64,000 nucleotides of DNA, taken from Flavobacterium jumunjinense (GTDB lineage: Bacteria; Bacteroidota; Bacteroidia; Flavobacteriales; Flavobacteriaceae). Of the stretch, positions 19,268 through 29,990 are shown piece after piece. Made by a program: the position numbers and the translations under genes. How positions within the stretch are numbered: the stretch's first letter is position 1; each line of letters opens with the position of its first letter. The stretch lies in NCBI RefSeq assembly GCF_021650975.2, contig NZ_CP091285.1, positions 2,480,001 through 2,544,000 of the forward strand, written 5' to 3'. The notes beneath the pieces were generated by a model. The model was not told the origin of the DNA. It did no database searches and worked only from the letters and a program-made list of their open reading frames with translations.

Positions 19268-19831
19268 ATGAAAAATTTAAGAACACATGTATTGGCATTT
19301 TTTATCTGTATTGTTGCAACGGTAAATGCTCAGACAACTAAAAAAATAGATGTCGCAAAAAGTAAAGTGGAATGGTTGGGGAAGAAAATTTCTGGAGAAC
19401 ATAATGGAACGATTCAAATAAAGAGTGGTGCCTTAGTGTTTAAACTTGATAAATTAGTAGGAGGCACTTTTACTATGGATATGACTTCGATAAAAGTGAA
19501 TGATCTAGAAGGCGATTTAAAAAAAATATTAGAGGGACATTTAAAATCGGAAGATTTTTTCGATGTATCCAATTATCCCACAGCATTGTTGGTTTTTAAA
19601 AAGGTTACTCAAAAGGCAAATAATATAACAACTGTTACAGCCGATTTAACAATAAAAGGAAAAACGAATCCAATAATCTTTGATGTGAAAACGAACAAAG
19701 ATACTGCTACAACGATTTTAGTTGTAAATCGAGAAAAATATGGTATTAATTATAGTGGTAATTTTATGAATTCACTTGGAGATAAGGTAATCCATGAAGA
19801 TTTTGATTTGGAGGTTGTTTTGAAATTTTAA
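19268..19831 (+). CDS. YceI-family protein
   Basis: 187 residues with a signal peptide (about 1-21, ending VNAQ) and a single YceI lipocalin-like beta-barrel domain (KSKVEWLGKKISGEHNGTI, EGHLKSEDFFDVSNYPTA). YceI proteins are exported and may bind polyisoprenoids or similar amphiphiles. It is transcribed alone and ends before an intrinsic terminator. The length is normal. Confidence 0.9.
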   Translation: MKNLRTHVLAFFICIVATVNAQTTKKIDVAKSKVEWLGKKISGEHNGTIQIKSGALVFKLDKLVGGTFTMDMTSIKVNDLEGDLKKILEGHLKSEDFFDVSNYPTALLVFKKVTQKANNITTVTADLTIKGKTNPIIFDVKTNKDTATTILVVNREKYGINYSGNFMNSLGDKVIHEDFDLEVVLKF

Positions 19832-19913
19832 TCATTATAGAAAAGTGGCTTACTTTTTGATATTACAATAAACATGTTTCCATAACATATAGAAGTTTAA
19901 AGTTTGTAAGTTG

Positions 19914-19955
19914 CGGTATTTTGTTCCATAGTGAACAGAATACCGTTTTTTTTTT
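19914..19955 (+). terminator. Terminator downstream of the YceI gene
   Basis: A 13-bp stem with one G-T pair (19914-19926 with 19933-19945), a 6-nt loop and a run of T. Confidence 0.75.
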
Positions 19956-20313
19956 GTTACTTATTTTGTAAAATAAGGCTGTTCTTGTTTTATTGAGATA
20001 TCTTTTTTATTGATTTTGTATAATGAAAAAGGACTCTAACGACTAGAAATGGTTATCTAACTACAAAAACTATTCTTCGAACGATTTTTTTAAATTTTTT
20101 TTACGTAAAAAGAATAATTTTAAAAAGGAAAACTACTACTTTCTAGTAGAGAATAGCTTTTTATTTCTAAAATAAGGAATTGATTTTTGAGAAGTTTTAT
20201 TTTAGAATCCTATTTTTTTATAAAATAGGTAATGTGTTGATTTTTATTGTTTTAATTTTAAGAATAATTACATTTTATCTGTATCGATTTAAGAAAAAAT
20301 TATAATTTTTTTG

Positions 20314-20321
20314 TAGTTTTG
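20314..20321 (+). promoter_or_regulatory. Candidate -7 promoter element for the 20.4-kb surface protein
   Basis: TAGTTTTG followed by TACC matches TAnnTTTG. There is no clear TTG box at the usual distance. It implies a 5' leader of about 130 nt. Confidence 0.4.
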
Positions 20322-20454
20322 TACCGACTTTTTACTTCAAATCAATACTTTATAATGAATACAGAAAGTAGAGCACTACTTTAAAAAAAAGTATTTACTA
20401 TAAAGTGTTAATCAATTATAGTAAAAAGCAATTAATAAATTAAATTTCAAATAT

Positions 20455-21675
20455 ATGAAACAAAATTACTGCTATTTATTATTACTGTTTAGTATAGCAC
20501 ATTTTACTTTTGGACAAGTGGGTGTGGGGACTACTACTCCAAATGGAGCTTTTGAGATAAATTCGAGTACTCAAGGTCTAGTGATGCCAAGAGTGAGTTT
20601 AACGTCGTCTAATGTTGCTGCCCCAGTGGTGAACCCTAATGGAGGTGCTATTTTAAGTGGAACGATGATTTATAATACGGCTACAGCAGGAAGTAGTCCG
20701 AATAATGTAGTACCAGGATACTATTTTTGGGATGGTACAAAATGGTTGCGCGTTACTACGCAATCAACAGCTTCTAATCCAGATTGGTCAATTGCGGGGA
20801 ATACAGGAACTACTGCTGGAACTCACTTTATAGGAACTACAGATGCTGTCGATTTTGTTGCTAAAACGAATAATACAGAAAGATTAAGAATTAAATCGAC
20901 TGGAAATATTGGAGTTGGAACAACAAACCCATTGAATTATTTGCATTTAAATGAAGCAGGGCAAACCACAGGCATTTCTACTAGTTATGTGAAAGGTCAA
21001 ATTATTACTGCAACAGGAGCAGGATTTGCAGGTGGGCTTTCAGGTCCTGGTCTTTATTTAGAAAATTTAACCAATACCGCAGGGAATAAATTGATGAAGA
21101 TGAATTATACAAGTAATTTAGCTAATAAAGGAATATTAAACTTTCAAGCAGTTTCAGATAATGCTTCTACTTCTGTAGCGGCAGTTATGGCACTTACACA
21201 TGATGGTTTAGTTGGAATAGGCACAATAGATCCAGCAAATAAATTAGAAATAACACATGGGAGTGCTGGTAATTCGGGATTACGTTTTACTAATTTAACA
21301 GCTGCTTCAACAGCTACAACTCCAGCTCCAAGCAATAAAGTATTAACAGTGAATGCGAATGGCGATGTAGTGTTAGTTTCTTATACAGAATTAAATAAAG
21401 CGGCAGTAACAGCAAATAGGCAAACAGGATCTTCTGGTTCTACTATTAGTGTTGGAACAATGGCATATGAAAACTATGACGGAAACTACAGTAATAACTT
21501 AGTGCTTCCTGCTTCGGCACCATATATAGGTTTTGAATTGACTATTTATTGTGGTTCTACTTTTAGTACTACTATTTTAAATACGAATACCGATATGGGA
21601 GCAAGTACAACAATTACTACAGGAAACTCCAAACACTTTAAATGGGGTGGAGGCAAATGGCAGTTGTTAAATTAA
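20455..21675 (+). CDS. Secreted tail-fibre-like surface protein (VGVGTTTPNGA type)
   Basis: 406 residues. A signal peptide (about 1-21, ending TFGQ) is followed by VGVGTTTPNGAFEI, a YYFWDGTKW motif and IKSTGNIGVGTTNP, i.e. repeats like those of phage tail fibres and flavobacterial surface proteins. The C-terminus is a small beta-rich domain ending WGGGKWQLLN; no T9SS sorting signal was seen. Function unknown; surface adhesion is a guess. A paralogue lies at 37.6-39.0 kb. It is transcribed alone. Confidence 0.8.
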   Translation: MKQNYCYLLLLFSIAHFTFGQVGVGTTTPNGAFEINSSTQGLVMPRVSLTSSNVAAPVVNPNGGAILSGTMIYNTATAGSSPNNVVPGYYFWDGTKWLRVTTQSTASNPDWSIAGNTGTTAGTHFIGTTDAVDFVAKTNNTERLRIKSTGNIGVGTTNPLNYLHLNEAGQTTGISTSYVKGQIITATGAGFAGGLSGPGLYLENLTNTAGNKLMKMNYTSNLANKGILNFQAVSDNASTSVAAVMALTHDGLVGIGTIDPANKLEITHGSAGNSGLRFTNLTAASTATTPAPSNKVLTVNANGDVVLVSYTELNKAAVTANRQTGSSGSTISVGTMAYENYDGNYSNNLVLPASAPYIGFELTIYCGSTFSTTILNTNTDMGASTTITTGNSKHFKWGGGKWQLLN

Positions 21676-21677
21676 TT

Positions 21678-21711
21678 AAAAAGGGTACTATTTCTAAATA
21701 GTACCCTTTTT
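21678..21711. terminator. Bidirectional terminator between surface protein and ilvA
   Basis: A 15-bp perfect stem (21678-21692 with 21697-21711) and a 4-nt loop between convergent genes; it also ends the ilv transcript. Confidence 0.85.
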
Positions 21712-21715
21712 AATT

Positions 21716-22975
21716 TTACCCAATCATTTGGGCATATAAATCTTCTTTTTCATTAAGGTATTCAAACTCGAATCCTTTCTCTTTCATCTTGGTTTGAATA
21801 GGAGTAATGTCGGTTTTGTTTTTCAATTCTAAACCAACAATTACAGGACCCGATTCTTTACTGTTTTTTTGTTTGTATTGAAAATAAGTAATATCATCAT
21901 CGTCTCCTAAAATATCATTTACAAACTCTTTTAACGCTCCAGGTCGTTGCGGAAACTGAATCATGAAATAGTGTTTCAATCCTTCATATAATAAAGAACG
22001 TTCTTTTATTTCGGCAGTACGTTCAATATCATTGTTGCTTCCGCTAACAATGCACACTACATTTTTACCTTTAATTTGGTTCTGATAGAAGTCTAAAGCA
22101 GCAATGGTTAACGCTCCAGCGGGTTCAACTACCATGGCTTCTTCGTTATATAATTGTAAAATTGTAGAACATACTTTCCCTTCTGGAACTAAAATAATAT
22201 CGTCTAAGTTTCTACTGCAAATGTCGAAATTGCGATTGCCTACTTGTTTCACAGCTGCTCCATCTACAAATTTATCAATACTATCTAAACGGGTGTTTTC
22301 TCCTTTTGCAATAGATGTTTTCATTGAGGGTGCACCAGCGGGCTCTACACCAATAATTTTAGTATTCGGGCTCAATTTTTTAAAAACGGTAGATAGGCCT
22401 GAAGCCAATCCACCACCACCAATAGGTACAAACACATAATCGATTGTGTCCTTGTAGTCTTCTATAATTTCTAAACCAACAGTTCCTTGACCCGCAATTA
22501 CTTTAGTATCATCGAATGGATGAATGAATGTTTTTTTATTAATAGTTGCATCGTCAATTGCTTTTAGCGAAGCGTCGTCGAAAGTGTCACCAATAAGAAC
22601 TATTTCGGTATATTCTTTTCCAAAAAGTTGTACTTGTTTAATCTTTTGTTTTGGGGTTGTTTTCGGCATGTATATTTTGCCTTTAATTTGCAAAAGATTA
22701 CAGGAATAAGCAACTCCTTGTGCATGGTTTCCAGCACTAGCACAAACAATTCCTTTTTCTCGTTCGGTTGTTGTTAGTGAACTCATTTTATTATAAGCGC
22801 CTCTAATTTTATAGGACCGAACTACTTGTAGATCTTCTCTTTTGAGTAATATATTCGATTGAAATTGACTAGATAGATTTCTATTCACCATTAACGGAGT
22901 AGGGAATACCACACCGTCAAATTGTTTTTTAGCTTCTAATACCTCTTCAAAAACGGTCATTGTTGTTGTTAGCAT
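21716..22975 (-). CDS. ilvA: Threonine ammonia-lyase (biosynthetic)
   Basis: 419 residues. The PLP domain has the Schiff-base lysine in SYKIRGAYNK (about residue 57) and the glycine loop PIGGGGLASG; the C-terminal part (about 335-419; FPQRPGALKEFVNDIL) is one ACT-like regulatory domain. It turns threonine into 2-oxobutanoate, the first step to isoleucine, and is probably feedback-controlled by Ile. It is the last gene of the ilv operon, 59 bp after ilvC. The Met at residue 6 is an alternative start. Confidence 0.95.
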   Translation of the reverse strand: MLTTTMTVFEEVLEAKKQFDGVVFPTPLMVNRNLSSQFQSNILLKREDLQVVRSYKIRGAYNKMSSLTTTEREKGIVCASAGNHAQGVAYSCNLLQIKGKIYMPKTTPKQKIKQVQLFGKEYTEIVLIGDTFDDASLKAIDDATINKKTFIHPFDDTKVIAGQGTVGLEIIEDYKDTIDYVFVPIGGGGLASGLSTVFKKLSPNTKIIGVEPAGAPSMKTSIAKGENTRLDSIDKFVDGAAVKQVGNRNFDICSRNLDDIILVPEGKVCSTILQLYNEEAMVVEPAGALTIAALDFYQNQIKGKNVVCIVSGSNNDIERTAEIKERSLLYEGLKHYFMIQFPQRPGALKEFVNDILGDDDDITYFQYKQKNSKESGPVIVGLELKNKTDITPIQTKMKEKGFEFEYLNEKEDLYAQMIG

Positions 22976-23034
22976 GATTTTTAAGATCAGGAAATTTTTA
23001 TCTATTCTCTTTTATCTATTTTCTTTCTTCTTTT

Positions 23035-24513
23035 TTACGCTACAATTTTTTTCATTGCAGTCATTGCAGCACGCAATTCGGCACCACATTTTTCGATAGA
23101 ATGATTTCGAATACTTGCATTAATTTTAACAAGTTCGAAGTTATCGACATTTCTATTAGCAGTATCATTAAAATTTTTACCAATTAAATTAGTGTCTACT
23201 TTCTTCATGAAATCAGCTAAAAGAGGTTTGCAGGCATGGTCAAATAAATAGCAACCATATTCAGCAGTGTCCGAAATAACACGGTTCATTTCATATAGTT
23301 TCTTACGAGCAATTGTGTTCGCAATTAATGGTGCTTCATGTAAAGATTCGTAGTAAGCCGATTCTGCTTTAATACCAGAAAGTGTCATCGTTTCAAAGGC
23401 TAATTCTACACCCGATTTTACAAAAGCTACCATTAATGTAGCATTGTCAAAATAGTCTTGCTCATCAATTTTTACATCACTTGCAGGCGTTTTTTCGAAT
23501 GCAGTTTCTCCAGTAGCTGCTCTCCAAGTAAGAAGATTTTTATCATTTTGTGCCCAATCTTCCATCATGGTTGCTGAAAAATGTCCCGATAAAATGTCAT
23601 CCATATGTTTTTCAAATAGCGGAGTCATTATCGTTTTCAGTTCTTCAGCCAGTTTGAATGCTTCCACCTTTGCAGGATTCGATAAGCGATCCATCATATT
23701 GGTAATACCACCAATTTTTAAAGCCTCGGTAATCACTTCCCAACCATATTGAACTAATCTAGAAGCATAACCAGCATCGATTCCTTTTTCAACCATTTTA
23801 TTAAAACTAAGAATAGAACCCGTTTGCAATAGCCCACAAAGAATGGTTTGTTCTCCCATTAAATCCGATTTTACCTCAGCTACAAAAGAAGAATGTAATA
23901 CACCCGCTTTGTGACCGCCAGTTCCAACACAATAGGCTTTTGCAATTTCTAAACCATCTCCGTTTGGATCATTTTCTGTGTGTACTGCAATTAATGTTGG
24001 TACACCAAAATCACGTAAATATTCAGCACGTACTTCAGAAGCTGGCGATTTCGGAGCAATCATAACAACTGTTATGTCTTCTCTAATTTTTGTACCTTCT
24101 TCTACAATGTTAAAACCATGAGAATAAGAAAGGCAAGCTCCTTTTTTCATTAAAGGAACCACTTTGTTCACAACATCCGTATGTTGTTTGTCAGGAGCAA
24201 GGTTAGAAACCAAATCGGCAGTAGGAATCATAGTTTCAAAAGTGCCCACTTCAAATCCGTTTTCGGTAGCATTAATAAAAGAAGCTCTTTTGTTGTCAAT
24301 AGCTTCTTGTCTCAAAGCATACGCAACATGCAAGCCACTATCGCGCATGTTCTGCCCTTGGGCTAATCCTTGTGCACCACAACCTATAATTACTATTTTT
24401 TTTCCTTTAAGTTTTGTTACACCATTGTTGAACTCTTCACTGTTCATGAAATCGCATTTCCCTAGTTCTTGTACTTTTAAACGATGCGGTAATGAGTTGA
24501 AATAATTTGACAT
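23035..24513 (-). CDS. ilvC: Ketol-acid reductoisomerase, class II (long form)
   Basis: 492 residues, the length of the class II enzyme with a duplicated knotted domain (class I is about 330). The NADPH-binding [17 protein letters not shown] lies near residues 44-60. It reduces and isomerises acetolactate and acetohydroxybutyrate. The gap of about 210 bp to ilvN holds a candidate structured RNA (24538-24684). Confidence 0.97.
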   Translation of the reverse strand: MSNYFNSLPHRLKVQELGKCDFMNSEEFNNGVTKLKGKKIVIIGCGAQGLAQGQNMRDSGLHVAYALRQEAIDNKRASFINATENGFEVGTFETMIPTADLVSNLAPDKQHTDVVNKVVPLMKKGACLSYSHGFNIVEEGTKIREDITVVMIAPKSPASEVRAEYLRDFGVPTLIAVHTENDPNGDGLEIAKAYCVGTGGHKAGVLHSSFVAEVKSDLMGEQTILCGLLQTGSILSFNKMVEKGIDAGYASRLVQYGWEVITEALKIGGITNMMDRLSNPAKVEAFKLAEELKTIMTPLFEKHMDDILSGHFSATMMEDWAQNDKNLLTWRAATGETAFEKTPASDVKIDEQDYFDNATLMVAFVKSGVELAFETMTLSGIKAESAYYESLHEAPLIANTIARKKLYEMNRVISDTAEYGCYLFDHACKPLLADFMKKVDTNLIGKNFNDTANRNVDNFELVKINASIRNHSIEKCGAELRAAMTAMKKIVA

Positions 24514-24537
24514 TTTATATTTATTTTTATATTGTTT

Positions 24538-24684
24538 TTAGAAGCTAATCCAGCTATTCATTACAATCTTTTTCTTAAAAATTCATTTTTGTAATTTATA
24601 AAAAGAGCTTCCTTTGGTCGCTTTTCTATAAAACAAAAGCAATAATTTTCTAAAAAAAGGATTTTCACTCCTATCTGGGCTAAT
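24538..24684 (-). ncRNA. Candidate structured RNA, probably Flavo-1-like
   Basis: On the minus strand, between ilvN and ilvC, the sequence begins TAGCCCAGATAGGAGTGAAA followed by ATCC and a T run, and ends AAAAGATTGTAATGAATAGC, then TGGATTAGCTTCTA. The TAGCC start pairs with GGATTAGCT-type sequence at the end, and the T run with the A run, forming a closed structure. I recognise this AGCCC..GAT..ATCCTTTT / AAAAGAT..AGC..GG..GCTTC pattern from flavobacterial genomes, and Flavo-1 is my best name. Boundaries are approximate; the name is from memory. Confidence 0.55.
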
Positions 24685-24724
24685 TCTTTAATCTATTCTC
24701 TTTGTTCTCTTTTCTTTGTTCAAA

Positions 24725-25312
24725 CTACATCTGAAATATCTTGCTTTTATGATTCAGAAATTCATTATTAACAGGATCTTTAGCAGGGTTTTTTAAATCC
24801 ATATTGACTAATTTTTTATGCAATCCTTCACTCGATTTAATAATAGCAATTCTAGAACTTTTGACAAATTCAATTAATCCATACTTGTCTAGCTCTTTAA
24901 GAAGCTTATCTATTTCATGGTCTTGTCCTGTAGCTTCAAAAACCGTATAATCGTTTCTAATCACAACCACATTAGCTCCAAACTCTCTAAGTAAGCGTTC
25001 TACTTTTGCATTTTCGACAATAGCAGTTGTTGGTACTTTATAGAGTGCAATTTGTTGCCAAATAATCTCGTCATTAGTATTGTTGTATACTTTTAGTACA
25101 TCAATTATCTTTTCAATTTGCTTGACTAAATTTTGTACTACAGTTGCCGTTTCGTTTATAACAATTGTGAAACGATAAATGTTATCAATCTCGCTTGGAG
25201 AAGAATTGAAACTGTCTAGGTTTATTTTTCTTCTAGAGAAAATAATGGCAATTTTATTTAATAGCCCAACTTGATTTTCTGTATAAACGGTTAATGTGTG
25301 TTCCTCTTTCAT
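24725..25312 (-). CDS. ilvN: Acetolactate synthase small (regulatory) subunit
   Basis: 195 residues with an N-terminal ACT domain (TLTVYTENQVGLLNKIAIIF) and a second domain (about 75-165; ATGQDHEIDKLLKELDKYG). It binds the large subunit and gives it valine feedback control. It is 96 bp after ilvB and is followed by a candidate RNA before ilvC. Confidence 0.95.
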   Translation of the reverse strand: MKEEHTLTVYTENQVGLLNKIAIIFSRRKINLDSFNSSPSEIDNIYRFTIVINETATVVQNLVKQIEKIIDVLKVYNNTNDEIIWQQIALYKVPTTAIVENAKVERLLREFGANVVVIRNDYTVFEATGQDHEIDKLLKELDKYGLIEFVKSSRIAIIKSSEGLHKKLVNMDLKNPAKDPVNNEFLNHKSKIFQM

Positions 25313-25408
25313 ATATGTAATGATTGTTTTTTAGTGGTCATATATGTTATCCACTTTTTATTTATTGCTATTTGCCTATGCAAACTTTTTGTTAATGATA
25401 ATTTCATG

Positions 25409-27163
25409 TTATATTTCTTCCTTACTAAGTACTATTTCTGCAACTCCTTTTCCTTGTGGAACCATTGGGAAAACATTATCTTCATGGAGTACTGCAACTT
25501 CTAAAAGATAGGAAGATGGATGATCTAACATTTCTTTAAGGCTTGCTTTCAATTCTTCTCTTTCGGAAATTTGTTTTCCATCTATTCCATAGGCATTGGC
25601 TACTTTTACAAAATTTGGACTTTGAATATCGGTAAATGAGTAGCGTTTTTTATGAAAAAGTTCTTGCCATTGTCGCACCATTCCTAAAAAACTATTGTTT
25701 AGAATTAGTATTTTAACATTAGGTTGAAATTGCATAATAGTCCCTAATTCTTGCAGATTCATTTGTGCTCCTCCATCGCCCATTATAGCAACAACTTGTC
25801 TTTCTGGTGCTCCATATTTGGCACCAATTGCAGCAGGAAGTGCAAATCCCATTGTACCTAAACCACCACTAGTAATATTACTACGCGATTGGGTTTGTTT
25901 GGCATAGCGACAAGCTATCATTTGGTGTTGTCCAACATCGGTAACAATTACAGCTTCACCATTAGTTAGTTCGTTTAGCACATTTAATACTTCACCCATT
26001 GTTAGTTCCCCTTCTGTTGGGCTGAGTTCTTTATTGATAAGTTGAGTGGTTTCCTTTTCTTTTCTTTTATCGAATTCTCTAAACCAATCTTGGTGATTGT
26101 TGTCTTGAACTAGTTGTGTTAAAAGAGGAAGCGTTTCTTTGCAATTTCCCCAAACAGGAACAGTTGTTTGTACGTTTTTGTCAATTTCAGCAGGATCAAT
26201 ATCAAGATGAACAATTTTTGCTTGTTTTGCATACATATCTAATCGACCAGTTACACGATCATCAAATCGCATTCCAATCGCTATTAAAACATCACATTCA
26301 TTGGTTAAAACATTTGGACCATAATTGCCATGCATTCCCACCATTCCCACACCTAACGGATGGTTAGTTGGTATAGCACTCATTCCCATAATGGTCCAAG
26401 CGGTTGGTAAACCTGCTTTTTCAATAAAAGTAATAAACTCTTTTTCAGCATTTCCTAAGATTACTCCTTGTCCAAAAACAACAAGTGGTTTTTTGGCTTT
26501 ATTAATTAAAAGCGCTGCTTTTTCTATGTACTCATTTCTTACAATTGGTTCAGGACGGTAACTTCTAATGTGTAAACAAGGTCTGTATCCTTTATAATCG
26601 AAAAGTTGCAATTGTGCATTCTTCGTAATATCAATTAATACAGGGCCTGGTCTTCCCGATTTTGCAATATAAAAAGCTTTGGCTAATACTTCGGGTATTT
26701 CATTTGCATCGGTTACTTGATAGTTCCATTTGGTAATAGGTGTTGTTATGTTGATGATATCCGTTTCTTGAAAAGCATCGGTACCTAATAAATGAGCAAA
26801 AACTTGTCCTGTTATACAAACTAAAGGAGTAGAATCAATTTGTGCATCAGCTAACCCTGTAACAAGATTCGTTGCTCCAGGACCACTCGTAGCAAAAACA
26901 ACCCCCGTTTTTCCACTCACTCTTGCATAACCTTGTGCTGCATGAATGGCTCCTTGTTCGTGACGCACAAGAATGTGTTTTAAACTGTCGTTAAAATCAT
27001 ATAAAGCATCATAAATTGGCATTATTGCTCCTCCAGGATATCCAAATACAGTTGAGACGTCTTCAGATAATAATGCATCAATTACAGCTAAACTACCACT
27101 AACATTATGTGTTTTGGTACTTGTGTTTTCTTTTAATTCTTGGTCTAATGTTTGCATAATCAT
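25409..27163 (-). CDS. ilvB: Acetolactate synthase large (catalytic) subunit
   Basis: 584 residues, full length. It has the PYR-domain segment VFGYPGGAIMPIYDALY with the catalytic Glu in VRHEQGAIHAAQGYAR, a central FAD/domain region, and the TPP motif GDGGAQMNLQELGTIMQ ending in NN. It makes acetolactate and acetohydroxybutyrate. Five bases separate it from ilvD. A start at the second in-frame Met is possible. Confidence 0.97.
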   Translation of the reverse strand: MIMQTLDQELKENTSTKTHNVSGSLAVIDALLSEDVSTVFGYPGGAIMPIYDALYDFNDSLKHILVRHEQGAIHAAQGYARVSGKTGVVFATSGPGATNLVTGLADAQIDSTPLVCITGQVFAHLLGTDAFQETDIINITTPITKWNYQVTDANEIPEVLAKAFYIAKSGRPGPVLIDITKNAQLQLFDYKGYRPCLHIRSYRPEPIVRNEYIEKAALLINKAKKPLVVFGQGVILGNAEKEFITFIEKAGLPTAWTIMGMSAIPTNHPLGVGMVGMHGNYGPNVLTNECDVLIAIGMRFDDRVTGRLDMYAKQAKIVHLDIDPAEIDKNVQTTVPVWGNCKETLPLLTQLVQDNNHQDWFREFDKRKEKETTQLINKELSPTEGELTMGEVLNVLNELTNGEAVIVTDVGQHQMIACRYAKQTQSRSNITSGGLGTMGFALPAAIGAKYGAPERQVVAIMGDGGAQMNLQELGTIMQFQPNVKILILNNSFLGMVRQWQELFHKKRYSFTDIQSPNFVKVANAYGIDGKQISEREELKASLKEMLDHPSSYLLEVAVLHEDNVFPMVPQGKGVAEIVLSKEEI

Positions 27164-27168
27164 TACTT

Positions 27169-28848
27169 TTAAAATTCGTCAGTAACACATCCTTCTGAGG
27201 CATCGGTTACCAATTTTTGATATTTGTATAATACTCCTTTTGTTACTTTTGGTTTTGGTTGAACAAAGAGTGCTTTTCTTTTTTGCAGTTCTTCATCACT
27301 AATTGCTAAATGAATTCTATTATCGACGGCATCAAGTTCAATTAGATCTCCATCTTTCACTAAGGCAATAGTTCCACCATCATAGGCTTCTGGAGAAATA
27401 TGTCCCACTACAAAGCCATGTGTTCCACCGCTAAATCGTCCATCAGTAATAAGAGCAACACTTTTTCCTAGTCCAGCTCCAATAATTGCAGAAGTAGGTT
27501 TTAACATTTCTGGCATTCCTGGACCTCCTTTTGGTCCTACATAGCGGATAACAATAACATCTCCTGCTTGTATTTTTTTATCTTCAATACCTTTGATTAA
27601 TTCTTTTTCTCCATCAAATACTTTGGCTGGTCCTGTAAATTTTTCCCCTTCTTTACCAGTAATTTTGGCAACCGATCCTTTAGTCGCAAGGTTTCCATAT
27701 AAAATTTGAAGATGTCCTGTTTCTTTGATAGGTTTTTCGATTGGTCGAATGATATTCTGACTTTCGAAATCGATATCTACTATATCTTTTAAATTTTCAG
27801 CTACTGTTTTTCCTGTAACCGTAATACAATCACCATGAAGCATTCCTTTGCTTAGTAAATATTTTAAAACCATTGGAACACCTCCTTTTTCATGAAGATT
27901 TTGCATTAGATAATTTCCTCCAGGTTTAAAGTCGGCAATAAGTGGTGTTTTGTTACTGATTCTTTGAAAATCATCTTGTGTAATTTTAACCCCGACGCTT
28001 TTCGCCATAGCGATAATATGTAATACCGCATTTGTACTTCCTCCAAGTGCGATTAGGGTTGTAATTGCGTTTTCATAAGCTTTGAATGTCATGATGTCTT
28101 TTGGACAAATGTTCTTTTCTAATAATAACTTCATGTAGGAAGCTGCTTGTTTGCATTCTTCTATTTTATCCTGAGAAACGGCTGGGTTAGAACTAGAGTA
28201 GGGAAGACTCATTCCTAATGCTTCTATGGCAATCGCCATTGTGTTTGCGGTATACATTCCTCCACAAGCACCTGCACCTGGGCATGAATTTTTTATGATG
28301 CCTTTGAATTCTTCTTCGGATATTTTTCCTGCAATTTTTTCTCCTAAGGCTTCAAAAGCAGAAACAATGTTTAGATCTTTTCCTTGGTATTTTCCTGGAG
28401 CAATTGTGCCACCATAAACCATTATCGAAGGACGATTTAGTCTTCCCATAGCAATAATAGACCCTGGCATATTTTTATCGCAACCAGGAATAGCAATAAC
28501 ACCATCATAATAATGACCATCAACTACACTTTCTATACTGTCTGCAATGACTTCTCTGCTTACTAATGAATAGCGCATTCCATCAGTTCCGTTTGTAATT
28601 CCATCGCTAATTCCTATAGTATTGAAGATAAGTCCCACCATATTTGAAGCATTGACTTCAACTTTTATATAGGAAGCTAAATGATTCAAATGCATGTTGC
28701 ACGTGTTTCCATCATAGCCCATTGAAGCAATTCCTATGAAGGCTTGTGCTAGTTGTTCGTCTGTTAATCCTACTCCATAAAGCATAGCTTGTGCTGCTGG
28801 TTGTGTAGGATCTTGTGTTACTGTTTTGCTGTATTTATTAAGTTCCAT
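27169..28848 (-). CDS. ilvD: Dihydroxy-acid dehydratase
   Basis: 559 residues. The iron-sulfur cysteines are in PGCDKNMPG and [18 protein letters not shown]; the C-terminal half has [19 protein letters not shown]. It dehydrates the dihydroxy acids to the 2-oxo acids of Ile and Val. Three bases separate it from ilvE and five from ilvB, so it is inside one operon. Confidence 0.97.
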   Translation of the reverse strand: MELNKYSKTVTQDPTQPAAQAMLYGVGLTDEQLAQAFIGIASMGYDGNTCNMHLNHLASYIKVEVNASNMVGLIFNTIGISDGITNGTDGMRYSLVSREVIADSIESVVDGHYYDGVIAIPGCDKNMPGSIIAMGRLNRPSIMVYGGTIAPGKYQGKDLNIVSAFEALGEKIAGKISEEEFKGIIKNSCPGAGACGGMYTANTMAIAIEALGMSLPYSSSNPAVSQDKIEECKQAASYMKLLLEKNICPKDIMTFKAYENAITTLIALGGSTNAVLHIIAMAKSVGVKITQDDFQRISNKTPLIADFKPGGNYLMQNLHEKGGVPMVLKYLLSKGMLHGDCITVTGKTVAENLKDIVDIDFESQNIIRPIEKPIKETGHLQILYGNLATKGSVAKITGKEGEKFTGPAKVFDGEKELIKGIEDKKIQAGDVIVIRYVGPKGGPGMPEMLKPTSAIIGAGLGKSVALITDGRFSGGTHGFVVGHISPEAYDGGTIALVKDGDLIELDAVDNRIHLAISDEELQKRKALFVQPKPKVTKGVLYKYQKLVTDASEGCVTDEF

Positions 28849-28851
28849 TTT

Positions 28852-29757
28852 TTAGTTTAATTGTGAGCTTAACTCTTTTTCTAATACTAGGTTTTTATAA
28901 GCTATTTGTAATTTTTTACCTAAGCTATTGTCCCATTCTAATGGGAATTCTTTTTTGTCTAATGATTTTATTCCTATTACTTCGGCAGCAGTTCCACAAT
29001 AAAAAGCAGCATCTGCATCATTTAATTGTTCTAACGAATATTTGCCTTGATGTAGTTTTATATCTAATTCTTTACATAACTCTATTATTGTAGCTCTAGT
29101 AATTCCAGGAAGAATGTTTCCTAGTTGAGGTGTGAAAAGTTCTCCGTTTTTTTCGAAAAATAGATTAGCTCCAGGTCCTTCGGCAACAAAGGCTTCAGTA
29201 TCTAATAATAAGGCTTCGTCAAATCCTTTTGCTTTTGCTTCGTTCGTTGCAAGTATAGAATTGATATAATGTCCGCAAACTTTTGCTTCTATTTTTATCG
29301 ATTTAGGATGTGGTCTGCAATAGGTAGAAACACAAAGATTTAATAGGTTGTCTCCAAGATAGGTTCCCCATTTCCAAGCGCATATCATAATATTTACACC
29401 TGTTGGCTTTGATAAGCTCATGTTTGGGGCACAGTAAACTATAGGTCTTAAGTATGCATCTGTAAGGTTATTTAATGCTAATAGTTCATATGATTTCTCA
29501 ATTAATTCATCAATGTCATATTCGAATGGAATGTTGATTAATTCACACGATTTTTTCAATCTATCGTAATGTTCTTTTGCTTTAAAAATTTTTGTTCCAG
29601 ATTCTGTTTTGTAAGCACGTATTCCTTCAAAAGCACCATAGCCATAATGTAAAGTCTGTCCGTATAAGTCAGTTGTAGTAGTTAATGATTTTTTAAATTC
29701 TCCATTGCTGAACAATAGAGTATCTTGATTATAATATGGATTTGCGTTTGTATTCAT
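28852..29757 (-). CDS. ilvE: Branched-chain amino acid aminotransferase
   Basis: 301 residues, class IV PLP aminotransferase: GYGAFEGIRAYKTESGTKIF, the lysine-bearing EAKVCGHYINSILATNEAKA and EGPGANLFFEKNGELFTP. It makes the last step to Ile, Val and Leu. It is the first structural gene of the ilv operon and lies behind a leader of about 575 nt with two putative attenuators. Confidence 0.95.
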   Translation of the reverse strand: MNTNANPYYNQDTLLFSNGEFKKSLTTTTDLYGQTLHYGYGAFEGIRAYKTESGTKIFKAKEHYDRLKKSCELINIPFEYDIDELIEKSYELLALNNLTDAYLRPIVYCAPNMSLSKPTGVNIMICAWKWGTYLGDNLLNLCVSTYCRPHPKSIKIEAKVCGHYINSILATNEAKAKGFDEALLLDTEAFVAEGPGANLFFEKNGELFTPQLGNILPGITRATIIELCKELDIKLHQGKYSLEQLNDADAAFYCGTAAEVIGIKSLDKKEFPLEWDNSLGKKLQIAYKNLVLEKELSSQLN

Positions 29758-29828
29758 TTCTTTTTTATTTTTAAAATAAAGTGTAAAATTATTAATGTGA
29801 GTTTTTAAAAAGTGTCTGTTTAATTATG

Positions 29829-29969
29829 TTATACAGTATTTAATTGTTGTTTTTGTTGTTTAATGTGTTGTTTTTCATGTGATTGTGTTTTTGTTTTTAT
29901 GATGTTTAACAGCTTGTTTTTATCTAATTTATTAAAAGTTGAAATGTTTATTATTAATTTTTTTAACAT
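29829..29969 (-). CDS. Doubtful small reading frame before ilvE
   Basis: A 46-codon frame (starts MLKKLIINIS, ends QQLNTV; rich in Lys, Gln and Asn) between the second attenuator and ilvE. The composition simply reflects the A/C-rich leader, and I recognise no family, so it may be untranslated leader. Confidence 0.15.
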   Translation of the reverse strand: MLKKLIINISTFNKLDKNKLLNIIKTKTQSHEKQHIKQQKQQLNTV

Positions 29970-29990
29970 TATAGATGTGTTTTTTGTAAA

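Larger units (their letters stand above)
19832..20454. other. Intergenic region between yceI-like and surface-protein genes
   Basis: 623 bp. It contains the yceI-side terminator (19914-19955) and a TAGTTTTG element (20314-20321) about 130 bp before the next gene. The remainder is A+T-rich with no convincing gene, RNA or long repeat. Confidence 0.5.

Noticed and set aside
29829..29969. Third leader peptide of the ilv operon
   Set aside because: Not rich in Ile, Val or Leu beyond its first few codons, and not followed by a terminator; kept only as a doubtful frame.
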